NCBI GenBank assembly: GCA_016936455.1
Contig: JAFGXV010000021.1
Span: 1-54,801 of the forward strand
Direction: 5' to 3'
Length of the DNA: 54,801 nucleotides
Source of the DNA: Desulfuromonadaceae bacterium
GTDB taxonomy: Bacteria > Desulfobacterota > Desulfuromonadia > Desulfuromonadales > Desulfuromonadaceae
Shown here: piece after piece, positions 17,284 through 25,818 of the stretch
Numbering within the stretch: position 1 is the stretch's first letter
Layout of the letters: each line of letters opens with the position of its first letter
Made by a program: the position numbers and the translations under genes
Notes under the pieces: model-generated
What the model was told of the DNA's origin: nothing
The model's database searches: none
What the model saw: the letters and a program-made list of their open reading frames with translations, nothing else

Positions 17284-18504
17284 ATGGGAAAGCTGACCGC
17301 TACCACCCTCAAAAACGCCAAGCCACAAGAGAAGCCCTATAAGCTGTTCGACGGCCACGGACTGTTTATCATCATCAAGCCTAACGGGTCTCGCTGGTGG
17401 CGTTTCAAGTATCGATTCAGCGGCAAGCAAAAAGAGATCAGCATGGGGGTATATCCCGACACATCACTTGCCCAGGCCAGAAAGGTCTGCCAGGAGGCCC
17501 GTGAGAGACTGGCACAGGGCATTGACCCATCCCAGGCAAGAAAAGACGCCAGAGAGGAAGCTGAGGCACTGGCGGAGAACAGCTTTGAAGCTGTGGCCCG
17601 TGAGTGGATCACGGCGCAGCGCGGCCAGTGGACAGAGACCAACACCAATACCGTGACCAGGCGCCTGGAGACAAACGTCTTCCCCTGGCTGGGCAAACGC
17701 CCTATCTCTGAGATTACCGCCCCCGAGCTGCTGGAAGTCTTACGCAGGATCGAAGAGCGGGGCACTCTCGAAACGGCACACCGCATGCGTGGGACCTGTG
17801 GGCAGCTGCTACGCTATGCGATTGCAACGGGTAGGGCGGAGCGAGATATTGCCGCCGATCTACGCGGTGCCCTGGTGCCAGTCAAGAAGCAGCATCTGGC
17901 GGCGATCATCGAACCCAAGGAGGTGGCCAATCTGTTACGCGCCATCGACCAGTTGGAGGGTAGCCTGGTGGTACGCAGTGCCATGAAGCTCGCCCCCCTG
18001 TTTTTCGTCCGGCCAGGAGAATTGAGACTGGCCGAATGGTCAGAGATCGACCTGGAAGCCGGGCTGTGGTGCATCCCTCCCCAAAAAATGAAAATGAAGC
18101 TGCCGCACATCGTACCACTGTGCCGTCAGGCAATTAAGATTCTTGATGAACTTTATCCCCTTACTTGCCGGAGTAAATACGTTTTTCCGAGTGATAGAAG
18201 CGCTGCACGGCCCATGTCAAACATGGCAATGAGCGCCGCCCTCGCCCGCATGGGCTACAAGGGGGAGATGACGCCGCACGGCTTCCGCGCCATGGCGAGG
18301 ACCATTATGGACGAGGTGCTGCAAGAGCGCGTGGACCTGATTGAGCACCAGCTGGCCCATGCCGTCCGGGACGCGAACGGCCGCGCCTACAATCGCACCA
18401 GCCACCTGGAAGGACGCAAAGAAATGATGCAGCGCTGGGCGGACTACCTGGACACGCTGAAAGCGGAGAAGGTAGTGGCGTTCAGGCGCAGAGCGGGGGC
18501 ATAG
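17284..18504 (+). CDS. Tyrosine-type site-specific integrase (P4/DUF4102 family)
   Basis: This 406-residue recombinase would integrate and excise the element at ssrA. The N-terminal DUF4102-type arm-binding domain (KLFDGHGLFIIIKPNGSRWWR) is followed by a SAM-like core-binding domain (about 100-180) and the catalytic domain. Visible active-site residues are Arg in VRPGELRLAEW, the His-x-x-Arg box in PHGFRAMART, and the Tyr in GRAYNR. The length is normal for the family, and nothing is missing. The ATG at 17284 has only a weak GGAG upstream. It lies 194 bp from the tmRNA end and reads away from it. Confidence 0.95.
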   Translation: MGKLTATTLKNAKPQEKPYKLFDGHGLFIIIKPNGSRWWRFKYRFSGKQKEISMGVYPDTSLAQARKVCQEARERLAQGIDPSQARKDAREEAEALAENSFEAVAREWITAQRGQWTETNTNTVTRRLETNVFPWLGKRPISEITAPELLEVLRRIEERGTLETAHRMRGTCGQLLRYAIATGRAERDIAADLRGALVPVKKQHLAAIIEPKEVANLLRAIDQLEGSLVVRSAMKLAPLFFVRPGELRLAEWSEIDLEAGLWCIPPQKMKMKLPHIVPLCRQAIKILDELYPLTCRSKYVFPSDRSAARPMSNMAMSAALARMGYKGEMTPHGFRAMARTIMDEVLQERVDLIEHQLAHAVRDANGRAYNRTSHLEGRKEMMQRWADYLDTLKAEKVVAFRRRAGA

Positions 18505-18649
18505 CAGAGCATAGGCCAGCCAGAGATCGTGGCTTAGAATGGCGCTCAGAGCCTCACTTTTGAGCAATCAACCACAAAACAAGCGGCCCAGCGAGGTGCT
18601 GTAACACCAAGCCGGGCCTGACCACAACCCTGTCATGAAAGGACAGAGC

Positions 18650-19126
18650 ATGGCTGAAAAGACTGTAACACCCGTCGAACGCAAACGCTACCCCACACTG
18701 CCGAGGCTCAGAGTAACCCGCGCCGGAAAGATCAGCGAACCGGGCGCAGTCTACGCCTCCACAGCGCTAGCAGTGGCACACGCCAGAAAAATGGTTCGAC
18801 TCGATCGTGAAGAATTCTGGTGTCTGCACCTGGACGCGAAGAACCGGCTGGTCGGCTATGAGGTTATCGCAATGGGATCCATGACGGCAGCGATTATTCA
18901 TCCACGAGAAGTCTTCAAGGGGCTGATTCTGAATAGCGCCGCTTCTGTGATCTTCTTGCACAACCACCCATCCGGCGACACCACTCCAAGTGGCGAGGAT
19001 CTGGCCCTGACCAAGCGGCTATACGAGGCCGGTGAGCTGTTGGGTATCCGAGTTCTTGACCACATCATCATCGGCGACAGTATTCGCAACTTTTGTTCAC
19101 TGGCGGACAAGGGCCTGCTGTCGTAA
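18650..19126 (+). CDS. RadC-like JAB-domain protein
   Basis: A 158-residue protein with the JAMM/MPN metal-site pattern HNHPSGDTTPSGED, typical of the C-terminal RadC domain (YeeS-like). The helix-hairpin-helix part of full RadC is absent, as in the short copies common on islands and prophages. Despite the name, a DNA-repair role for RadC is not established; the likely metalloprotease or deubiquitinase-like fold is known for the family. The ATG at 18650 follows AAAGGA by six bases and is preferred over the one at 18635. It lies between the integrase and a terminator. Confidence 0.85.
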   Translation: MAEKTVTPVERKRYPTLPRLRVTRAGKISEPGAVYASTALAVAHARKMVRLDREEFWCLHLDAKNRLVGYEVIAMGSMTAAIIHPREVFKGLILNSAASVIFLHNHPSGDTTPSGEDLALTKRLYEAGELLGIRVLDHIIIGDSIRNFCSLADKGLLS

Positions 19127-19136
19127 TTTTCGTTCG

Positions 19137-19199
19137 CCCCTGCCTAGGCTGATCACCGAAAAGCCGGATTCCTTCACCGGCCTGGCAGGGGTTCTTTTT
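19137..19199 (+). terminator. Candidate terminator after RadC-like gene
   Basis: CCCCTGCC (19137-19144) can pair with GGCAGGGG (19184-19191), with an inner gccgg/ccggc stem, and is followed by ttcttttt. The loop is long, so this is only moderately convincing. Confidence 0.5.
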
Positions 19200-19219
19200 G
19201 AAGGGCCTGGAAGGCGGCT

Positions 19220-20038
19220 ATGATTGATGTGGATTTGGTAGAATTTTTAGCAGTATCTAACAAGGTTGCCCGCAAGTCCGAAAGAAGCTGCGACATAGAA
19301 CCCCTTCGCCAACTTCACGGTAAAAAGGTAAACCTTCTACCGCTGCTTGATAGTCTTGGCGTTGATTTTCTCGACTTGCCCAACTCCACTCTTTTCAAAC
19401 CGAAAAACAGTTATGACCGCGCCAAGGGGCTTGTTGACACCGTCAGCTCTGGCCTTTATCCACCATCTGAAACAATGGAATGGTTAGGTAATGCGTTCAA
19501 AAAATTCATAGAGTCCGGTGGGAAGAGAGATTTAAGAGATTTGTTGGGCCTCAACCCCGGCCCTGGCGGTGCCTCCAATTTTGATACCTCATTCGGTGAT
19601 CAAATGAAGGCCATGGCGATTGATGTACACATATTGAACCGACATGGCCTGTCTATCGAAAAAGCATGTGGCGCGGTTTCAGAAAAAGCCGCGGCTGGAG
19701 AATATATTGATTTTTTTGGACGCCCACATAGCTGCGGAAAGAAGAAACAGTGGAAAGCACCAGGAATACGTGCGATCAGAGGTTACTGCGAAAAAATGCA
19801 AGTGGGCGAAGATGCACACGTGCTGTTCATGATTCATTATCCCACCAAGAAACTGACAGTAATGCGGTTAACAAAATTTCATGGCCAGGAATATCTAAAA
19901 AAGCTTGAGCAGCTTAGAGCAGCAATAAGCCCCAACTCTGAAGTTATAGAAGACAGTTCAGAATTAGCGATTCGAAAGGTGCTGGAGACCTTACCCGAAG
20001 CCACCCGGTCATGGGTAGAGTCTGAAATTAAATACTGA
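19220..20038 (+). CDS. Unknown cargo protein of the element
   Basis: A 272-residue soluble protein that I do not recognise. It has no signal peptide or membrane segment and no clear nucleotide- or metal-binding motif. A CGKKKQWK basic segment lies near 175 and a hydrophobic VLFMIHYPTKKLTVMRL strand pair near 205. Its codons are clearly richer in A and T than the flanking phage genes, and it has its own terminator at 20079, so it looks like a separately acquired cargo gene. Cargo at such a place is often a defence or fitness gene, but nothing in the sequence proves that here. The start at 19220 lies 21 bp after the RadC terminator, with AAGG upstream. Confidence 0.7.
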   Translation: MIDVDLVEFLAVSNKVARKSERSCDIEPLRQLHGKKVNLLPLLDSLGVDFLDLPNSTLFKPKNSYDRAKGLVDTVSSGLYPPSETMEWLGNAFKKFIESGGKRDLRDLLGLNPGPGGASNFDTSFGDQMKAMAIDVHILNRHGLSIEKACGAVSEKAAAGEYIDFFGRPHSCGKKKQWKAPGIRAIRGYCEKMQVGEDAHVLFMIHYPTKKLTVMRLTKFHGQEYLKKLEQLRAAISPNSEVIEDSSELAIRKVLETLPEATRSWVESEIKY

Positions 20039-20078
20039 GTTTCATTTCAACCCATCAGCAAAAAAGCAATCTACCTTG

Positions 20079-20107
20079 AAGCCACCTGAACGCAGGTGGC
20101 TTTTTTC
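20079..20107 (+). terminator. Rho-independent terminator after unknown cargo gene
   Basis: Stem aagccacct (20079-20087) with aggtggctt (20094-20102), loop gaacgc, then a run of Ts. It isolates the cargo gene from the AlpA/primase transcript. Confidence 0.88.
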
Positions 20108-20150
20108 GTTCCAGAAAAGAGCCTCCGAGACCACCAAGGAGGAACGCATC

Positions 20151-20345
20151 ATGACCAATCCCATCACCCCGCAAGACCGTCTGCTCCGCATGCCTCAGTT
20201 ACTGGAAATTGTCCCGCTGGGCAAGTCCACCATCTGGGCGTACGTCCGGCAGCGCAAATTCCCCGCCCCCGTGAAAATCAGCAGCCGCTGCACCGTCTGG
20301 AAAGAGTCCGAGATCCAAGCCTGGCTGGCTCAGCTGGCGGCATGA
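20151..20345 (+). CDS. AlpA-family phage transcriptional regulator
   Basis: A 64-residue MerR-like winged-helix DNA-binding protein. The family pattern is LLRMPQLLEIVPLGKSTIWAY, then RQRKFPAPVKI and WKESEIQAWL. AlpA-type proteins activate integrase, excision or replication genes in P4-like elements and prophages. The ATG at 20151 has AAGGAGGA upstream; a longer frame from 20076 has its start inside a terminator and is rejected. It opens the replication block of the element. Confidence 0.88.
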   Translation: MTNPITPQDRLLRMPQLLEIVPLGKSTIWAYVRQRKFPAPVKISSRCTVWKESEIQAWLAQLAA

Positions 20346-20430
20346 GCGCCCACAAGAGACGAAAGCCCCTGTGACCATCATTCACGGGAGCTTTCTTGAG
20401 AACTTTCCACCACCAACCATTAGAGGGATT

Positions 20431-21474
20431 ATGACAGTTTCTCTCAAGAAATCAAGTTCTTATCACAGCCTGGCACAAGCGGCCATAGGCGCCATCAATG
20501 AGCGCCGCCGCGTTGACAAGGATGTTGTGCGCGCTGCAGCCCACGGCCAGTGGCCGAGCGTCTACGCTGCCGCCGGGCTGGCCCTGCAGGTGAATCGGCA
20601 CATGCCCTGTCCGGCCTGTGGCGGCACCGACCGCTTCCGCTACGATGACCGCCACGGCCACGGCGATTACATCTGCAACCAGTGTGGTGCCGGAGACGGC
20701 TTCAGTCTGCTGCAAAAGGTCCACGGGTGGTCGTTCCTTGCCGCGCTCGACTATGTCGCCGGGGCGGTGGGGATGGTGCCCGACCAGCGAGGGCACAGCA
20801 CGCATCGACCAGCACCACCGAACAAGCCACGGGTCCTGACGGTCGACCGCTCGAACGAGGACCGACTCCGGCGGGATCTGCGGTGCCTGTGCCCCTCCGA
20901 TGAGTCGATAGAGACCTACTTTCGAAAGCGTGGCCTGCCTGGTGCCTGCGGAGCGAATATCTACCGCCTCTCAAACTGTCTCCACGCACCCAGCCGACAG
21001 CGCTTCGACGCAGCTGTGGCAATTTTCACAGATCAGCGTGGCCGCATCGCCGGGCTACACCGGACCTACCTGCAGGACGGCAGCAAGGCCCCCGTCACGC
21101 CGAACAAGATGCTCTCGCCAGCAATTTTCCCGGGCGCCTACCGTGGCACGGCACTGAAACTGTTCCAGCCAACAGGCAGCACGCTGGCGCTCGCAGAGGG
21201 CATTGAAACCTCTCTGGCCGTCCACACTTTCACCGACCTGCCCGTGTGGGCTGCCGGGTCCGCATCGTTCCTTGAATCAATTATCGTCCCGGACCACATC
21301 ACTGAGGTGCTGATCTTCGGCGATAACGACGCGAACGGCCACGGGCAACGGTCCGCTCGTATCGCCGCCGGACGTCTGGCTGCAGACCGTCGACGCGTCA
21401 GCATCCATACCCCGCCGGAAGCCGGGCAGGACTGGCTCGACGTCTACCTGTCGGAGGGTGGCTCCCATGAATAG
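20431..21474 (+). CDS. Phage/P4-type DNA primase with zinc ribbon and Toprim domain
   Basis: A 347-residue replication protein. The zinc ribbon (about 48-80) has two Cys pairs, CPACGGTDRFRY and CNQCGAGDGF. The Toprim domain lies near 245-335, with the conserved Glu in LALAEGIETS and the Asp pair in FGDNDANGHG. It is of the P4-alpha primase-like type without a helicase part; the next gene probably supplies that. The ATG at 20431 has GAGGG a few bases upstream and is preferred over the GTG at 20371. It overlaps the DUF3987 gene by 8 bases. Confidence 0.88.
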   Translation: MTVSLKKSSSYHSLAQAAIGAINERRRVDKDVVRAAAHGQWPSVYAAAGLALQVNRHMPCPACGGTDRFRYDDRHGHGDYICNQCGAGDGFSLLQKVHGWSFLAALDYVAGAVGMVPDQRGHSTHRPAPPNKPRVLTVDRSNEDRLRRDLRCLCPSDESIETYFRKRGLPGACGANIYRLSNCLHAPSRQRFDAAVAIFTDQRGRIAGLHRTYLQDGSKAPVTPNKMLSPAIFPGAYRGTALKLFQPTGSTLALAEGIETSLAVHTFTDLPVWAAGSASFLESIIVPDHITEVLIFGDNDANGHGQRSARIAAGRLAADRRRVSIHTPPEAGQDWLDVYLSEGGSHE

Positions 21475-22858
21475 TCACATTGCCAGACTTGGCACTGTCG
21501 AGCTGGTGCAGCCGCCAGAGCCGGACATCGATGATAGCTGGATGGCCGATGTAAAGCCCTGGCCAGAGCTTGATCCATCAGCTTTCCATGGCCTGGCTGG
21601 TGAATTTGTCCGCCTGGCGTGCGCCAACAGTGAAGCCGATCCGGCCGCCGTGCTGGTTCAGTATTTGGCCAGATTCGGCGCTGAAGTCGGCAACGGCTGT
21701 TGGGTATCAGTTGGCGAAACGCGCCACTACGCCCGGCTGTTCGTCGCCATTGTCGGCGACACCGCCAAGGCCAGAAAAGGCACCTCCGCCGGTCCAGTCA
21801 ATCGCGTCTTCAAGTTGGGGGCGCTGGATCATGTCGCTCCTGCCCGCACCTCGCCCGGCCCTCTGTCCAGCGGTGAGGGCGTCGTGTATGCAGTGCGCGA
21901 TGAAACGAGGGAGTGGGACAAAAAACAGCAGGCGCACGTGGTCACCGACCCGGGAGCAGAAGACAAGCGACTATTCGTGCTCGACGAAGAGATAGCCGCG
22001 CTATTGGAGGCCGCCCGGCGCGATGGGAACACCGTCTCTGCTGTCATCCGCCGGCTGTGGGATGACGGCTCCGTGGAGCCGCTCACGAAGTCCAGCCGGA
22101 TCCGCTGCACCGGTGCGCACGTTGTGGCGGTGGGACATATCGTGGCAGATGAACTGCTCAACCTGCTCACCAGCAGCGACGTGTTCAATGGCTTCGCCAA
22201 TCGCTTTCTGTTTTGCTGCGCCCGCCGTCAACGCCTGGTGCCATTCCCTGAACCGATCCCCGACGCAGACCTACGCGCCCACCAGGAAAAACTGCTCTAC
22301 GCCATCCGGACCGCACTAGCCACCCAGGGCGCTGTTCAGTTGACCGACGCAGCACGGGAGCTGTGGGCGTCCAACTACGAGGCGCTGACCCAGCCCCACC
22401 GTGGACGGCTGGGCGCTGTCACCAACCGGGCCGAAGCGCAAACCCTGCGCCTGGCGCTGCATTATGCGCTACTGGACACCAGCGACATTATCGACACCCA
22501 CCACCTGAACGCAGCGCTGGTGGTGTGGCGCTACTGCGACGCGTCCGCCGCCTGGATCTTTGGCGACCTGGCTGCCGATCCCGACGAGCAGCGCATCATC
22601 GATGCCCTGATGGAACGCGGTGAGATGAGCCTTAACCAGGTGCGTGAATCAGTGTTCAGCGGGCACAAGCCTAAAGAGGAGCTGCAGCGCCTTGTCACCA
22701 CCATGGTCGAGGAAAACAAGATCGTTCAGGAGGTGCTCAAAACCAAAGGTCGGCCTAAAACAATTTTTTCACTCCCCGGCGCGAAAAGCGTGAAAAGCGC
22801 GGAAAGGTCACTTAACACGCTTAACGCGCTTAACGCGCAGCCGGAGGAAATTTTTTGA
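21467..22858 (+). CDS. DUF3987 helicase/primase-like phage replication protein
   Basis: A 463-residue protein of the DUF3987 family, common beside primases in prophages and islands. It has the Walker A-like motif VGDTAKARKGTS (about residues 99-110) and Walker B-like LFVLDEE, so it is likely an ATPase in replication initiation or unwinding. A C-terminal winged-helix-like part (about 375-440, MSLNQVRESVF, KIVQEVLKTKGRP) could bind DNA. It overlaps the primase gene by 8 bases and its stop overlaps the next start. The exact biochemical role of this family is not settled. Confidence 0.82.
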   Translation: MNSHIARLGTVELVQPPEPDIDDSWMADVKPWPELDPSAFHGLAGEFVRLACANSEADPAAVLVQYLARFGAEVGNGCWVSVGETRHYARLFVAIVGDTAKARKGTSAGPVNRVFKLGALDHVAPARTSPGPLSSGEGVVYAVRDETREWDKKQQAHVVTDPGAEDKRLFVLDEEIAALLEAARRDGNTVSAVIRRLWDDGSVEPLTKSSRIRCTGAHVVAVGHIVADELLNLLTSSDVFNGFANRFLFCCARRQRLVPFPEPIPDADLRAHQEKLLYAIRTALATQGAVQLTDAARELWASNYEALTQPHRGRLGAVTNRAEAQTLRLALHYALLDTSDIIDTHHLNAALVVWRYCDASAAWIFGDLAADPDEQRIIDALMERGEMSLNQVRESVFSGHKPKEELQRLVTTMVEENKIVQEVLKTKGRPKTIFSLPGAKSVKSAERSLNTLNALNAQPEEIF

Positions 22859-23067
22859 ACGAGGCGCAGTGGCAAACCACCGGCTGCGGATCCTGCTTCT
22901 ATCTCGGCTGGGATGGCGTGTTGCCCTGGTGTCGCCACCCCGACCATGGCCGCCTGATCACCGGGCCAGGATGCCGAGGTCGGAATCATGTCGACCGCTA
23001 CAAAAAATTACTGCCGACAGCGCAGCCGGACTACCCGGCACCGCTGCCGCTACCGGAAAGGAACTGA
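22855..23067 (+). CDS. Small Cys-rich phage protein
   Basis: A 70-residue protein with four cysteines arranged as CGSC and later WCRHPDHGRLITGPGCRGR, a possible zinc site. It begins at a TTG (22855) that overlaps the previous stop and has GGAGG seven bases upstream. Codon use and tight packing in the operon support translation. Function unknown. Confidence 0.6.
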   Translation: MNEAQWQTTGCGSCFYLGWDGVLPWCRHPDHGRLITGPGCRGRNHVDRYKKLLPTAQPDYPAPLPLPERN

Positions 23068-23069
23068 CC

Positions 23070-23321
23070 ATGACGCATCTGGAAGCACTAAATCTTTGGA
23101 ATAAACGCCACCACCCGCTGCCCGGCTATGAGGTGGCCGACACATGCCGACACCGGCCAGAAGACAGGCTGTTTGTCGTGCTCCGGCAAAAAAAAGTCAT
23201 CGGCGCTGTCACCGAGGACGGGCACGCGCTCAGTAAAGGCGGGCTGGAATTTTTTTACCGAATGCGCCAGAAGTTCCGCCGGGACCGCCAACAACGACAG
23301 GAAAGGAGTGCCCACGCATGA
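23070..23321 (+). CDS. Small phage protein, copy A of a related pair
   Basis: An 83-residue basic protein. The stretch VVLRQKKVIGAVTEDGHAL resembles DMFLVYDGVHRFIGAVTPEG in the next gene, so the two may be diverged copies. The C-terminus is strongly basic (KFRRDRQQRQER). AAGGA precedes the ATG at 23070. It overlaps the next start by 4 bases. Function unknown. Confidence 0.65.
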   Translation: MTHLEALNLWNKRHHPLPGYEVADTCRHRPEDRLFVVLRQKKVIGAVTEDGHALSKGGLEFFYRMRQKFRRDRQQRQERSAHA

Positions 23322-23527
23322 CCATCAACAATGAGAACGACGCCCTGCTCCACTGGCAGGCCAGAACCCACTGTGACCCACCGGCCAAGCGCTGCCGCTG
23401 GGTGACCCACGACGATATGTTTTTAGTCTACGACGGCGTCCACCGCTTTATCGGCGCTGTCACCCCGGAAGGGGATTGCCTGGATACGGAGATCGTGCGG
23501 GCCATGCGAGGAATGGCTCGTGGGTAG
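23318..23527 (+). CDS. Small phage protein, copy B of a related pair
   Basis: A 69-residue protein with the shared core FIGAVTPEGDCLDTE, similar to FxxVIGAVTEDGHAL in the previous gene. The start overlaps the previous stop (ATGA) with GGAAAGGAG upstream, and the end overlaps the nuclease gene by 8 bases. Function unknown. Confidence 0.65.
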   Translation: MTINNENDALLHWQARTHCDPPAKRCRWVTHDDMFLVYDGVHRFIGAVTPEGDCLDTEIVRAMRGMARG

Positions 23528-24011
23528 GGCGCAGCGCAACAAAGGTGCAACCGCTGAACGCGAACTGGCCAAGTTGCTGAGCGATCAGCTGGGGGCGGAG
23601 GTGAGCAGGAATCTGTTACAGACCAGAGAAGGAGGCCACGACCTCAACGGCGTCGGCGGCTGGGCTGTAGAAGTGAAACGCCACGAAACCCTGAACCTGA
23701 CCGCCTGGTGGGAGCAGACCCTTCGCCAGGCGCAGCGATCCGGCCAGAAGCCGGTGCTGGCCTACCGCCAGAGCCGAAGGCCCTGGAGCTTCGTGGTTCG
23801 GCTGTGCGACCTGTGCCCTTCACTGACCGGCGATTGTACAGCACAGCTCAACCTGGACGGCTTCTGCCTGCTGGTGCGGGAGCAACTGACCTGGCAATGC
23901 TTCACCTGCAGCGCAGATCCGGACCAGTTGCAGCAGATCCGTGGACTCTGCACCCGGCTGGGCGTGACCACCAATATTCCCGCAGCCGATCAAGCGCAAC
24001 CGAACTTCTGA
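23520..24011 (+). CDS. PD-(D/E)xK nuclease, possible Holliday-junction resolvase-like
   Basis: A 163-residue protein. The N-terminal motif RNKGATAERELAKLLSDQLG, then GGHDLNGVGGWAVEVKRHE, gives the Asp and ExK spacing of PD-(D/E)xK nucleases. Such small nucleases sit in phage replication blocks and are often annotated as resolvase-like. Catalysis is predicted from the motif only. It starts with GTG at 23520 and overlaps the previous gene by 8 bases. Confidence 0.72.
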   Translation: MGRAQRNKGATAERELAKLLSDQLGAEVSRNLLQTREGGHDLNGVGGWAVEVKRHETLNLTAWWEQTLRQAQRSGQKPVLAYRQSRRPWSFVVRLCDLCPSLTGDCTAQLNLDGFCLLVREQLTWQCFTCSADPDQLQQIRGLCTRLGVTTNIPAADQAQPNF

Positions 24012-24018
24012 AAGGACC

Positions 24019-24507
24019 ATGACCATGCCGACACTCTACGAAATTGCCGATGAACTGCTCCGCCTCAGCCAGAGCGATGAACTGACGGAACAGGAGCTGA
24101 CAGAACAGCTCAACAACCTGGTGGGCGACTTCACCACCAAAGCCGAGAACATTGCCCGCCTGGTGCGAAATCTGGAGTCTGACGCGACCGCCTATGACAC
24201 CGAAGCCAAGCGCCTGGCCGACCATAAGAAAAGCGCTCAGAACCGCGCTCAGTGGCTCAAACGCTACCTCACAGACAACATGAACTGTCTTGAGCTAAAG
24301 CGTTTGGATGCTGGACTTTTTAAGCTCGCTATTCAGAAGAATCCACCCAGGGTGGTGATTGATGCTGAAGCCGAATTGCCGCCGCAGTACCTGGAGCAGA
24401 TCACCGAGATCCGCATTGACAAAAACGCCATCAAGGACGCCATCACTGCCGGGGCCACCGTGCCCGGCGCACACATCGAGCAGGGCGAATCCCTGCGCAT
24501 CCGTTAG
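24019..24507 (+). CDS. Siphovirus Gp157-family protein
   Basis: A 162-residue largely helical (coiled-coil) protein of the Gp157 family, known from siphovirus replication regions. Markers are LYEIADELLRLSQ, the central TEAKRLADHKKSAQNRAQWLK-like helix, and the C-terminal RVVIDAEAELPPQYLEQITE segment. Its molecular role is not known. An ATG at 24025 is an alternative start. Confidence 0.85.
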   Translation: MTMPTLYEIADELLRLSQSDELTEQELTEQLNNLVGDFTTKAENIARLVRNLESDATAYDTEAKRLADHKKSAQNRAQWLKRYLTDNMNCLELKRLDAGLFKLAIQKNPPRVVIDAEAELPPQYLEQITEIRIDKNAIKDAITAGATVPGAHIEQGESLRIR

Positions 24508-24516
24508 GAGGATCAC

Positions 24517-25137
24517 ATGCCACTCATTGCCACCGAAACCGCCGGAAGCAGCTTTTCGCCCGTGCCAGAAGGCGTTCATGCCGCCGCCTGCTGCTGGCTG
24601 ATTGACTGCGGCACGCAACACTCGGAACAGTTCGCCAAGGACGCCCGCAAGCTGGTCATCGCCTTTGAACTGCCGGAGGAGCGAATCGAGATCGACGGCG
24701 AGGACAAGTCCCGCATCATCAGCAGGCAGTTCACCCTTAGCCTGCATGAGAACGCCGCTCTGCGGGCATTTCTCGAAGCCTGGCGGGGTAAACGGTTCAC
24801 CGCTCAAGAGCTGACCGGCTTTGATCTGCACGCCGTCCTCGGTGCTCCCTGCCAGCTGCAGATCCTGCACCGGGAGAATCAGGGAAAAACCTTCGCCAAT
24901 ATCGCATCGATTATGCCCAAGGCCAAGGGCGCACCGCTGCCGAACACCGAGATTGACCGCGTGCTGTTCAGCATCGATGACCTGGACCGGAACCGGTCAC
25001 TGGTGGATCAGATCCCCAGGGAGCTGCCAGAATGGATATCGGACTTGATCTTGTGCAGTGCCGAAGCCAGAAGCTGGGGCAAGGCTGCGGAACCAGAGCA
25101 ACCGGCCTTTAATGTCGATGATGAAATCCCCTTTTAG
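24517..25137 (+). CDS. Phage protein, possibly a ssDNA-binding or recombination accessory
   Basis: A 206-residue phage-type protein, MPLIATETAG at the start and an acidic end with FNVDDEIPF. The acidic DDEIPF tail resembles the tails of single-stranded DNA-binding proteins, which gives a hint of function, but I cannot prove it. AGGAGG precedes the ATG at 24517. It is followed by a terminator and so ends the replication block. Confidence 0.62.
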   Translation: MPLIATETAGSSFSPVPEGVHAAACCWLIDCGTQHSEQFAKDARKLVIAFELPEERIEIDGEDKSRIISRQFTLSLHENAALRAFLEAWRGKRFTAQELTGFDLHAVLGAPCQLQILHRENQGKTFANIASIMPKAKGAPLPNTEIDRVLFSIDDLDRNRSLVDQIPRELPEWISDLILCSAEARSWGKAAEPEQPAFNVDDEIPF

Positions 25138-25144
25138 CCCTGCC

Positions 25145-25180
25145 GGGCCTGTCCATCTCGGGCAGGCCCATTTTCTTTTT
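25145..25180 (+). terminator. Terminator between replication block and terminase genes
   Basis: gggcctg (25145-25151) pairs with caggccc (25163-25169) and is followed by attttcttttt. It separates the replication operon from the packaging genes. Confidence 0.8.
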
Positions 25181-25191
25181 ATGGTGGAACG

Positions 25192-25818
25192 ATGGACAAA
25201 TTACTAACCGGAAAAGAACTGGCCGAGCAGCTGGGCGTCAGCGCTGGCCAGGTGTCACGCTGGAGAGCTGAAGGGGGCTGTCCAAAGCATGGCCAGCGTT
25301 ATGAGCTGGTGGCGGTGTGCAAGTGGATCCTTGCCACCAAGCGGCCACAGTCCAAGGTGCGCACCGTCGCCAAAAAGATTCTGGCGGACCGGGGCGAAAC
25401 TGTCACCCCGCCCCCGACCAAGGCAACCACGCCACCCTCCATGGTGGGCCTGCAGGCGGCACTGGATCGGTTACGCGCTGCCGAGGTGAAAGCCCACGAT
25501 AAGTGGGAGGCGGCCTTTGATCGGGATGATCCCGACGCGGGCAACTACTTCAGGTCATGGAACAACGGCCTGGAGCTGCTGCGCAAGTCGGAGGCCAGTC
25601 TGCTGGAGGTGCTGAAGGAACGGCGGGAGTTGTTGCCAGCCGGTGAAGTGAAAGCCTGGATGTCGAAGCAGATCGAGCAGGCCAAAGGCCGACTGCTGGA
25701 GATCCCGCCGAAGATTGCACCGACGGTGGAGGGCATGACCTGGAGTCAGGTGCAACAACTACTCGACGAAGAGATACGGGAGGCACTTAAGTATGTCGCA
25801 GACGATCCAGCAGCTTGA
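25192..25818 (+). CDS. Putative terminase small subunit
   Basis: A 208-residue protein with an N-terminal helix-turn-helix (LTGKELAEQLGVSAGQVSRW) and a helical middle part rich in charged residues. Its place, overlapping the large-terminase gene by 26 bases, and the DNA-binding N-terminus fit a small terminase subunit (Nu1-type) that recognises the packaging site. No enzyme motif is expected. GGTGG lies upstream of the ATG at 25192. Confidence 0.72.
   Translation: MDKLLTGKELAEQLGVSAGQVSRWRAEGGCPKHGQRYELVAVCKWILATKRPQSKVRTVAKKILADRGETVTPPPTKATTPPSMVGLQAALDRLRAAEVKAHDKWEAAFDRDDPDAGNYFRSWNNGLELLRKSEASLLEVLKERRELLPAGEVKAWMSKQIEQAKGRLLEIPPKIAPTVEGMTWSQVQQLLDEEIREALKYVADDPAA

Noticed and set aside
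18650..19126. DNA repair protein RadC as a repair gene of the host
   Set aside because: Only the JAB domain is present and the gene is part of the integrated element; a repair role for the family is not established.
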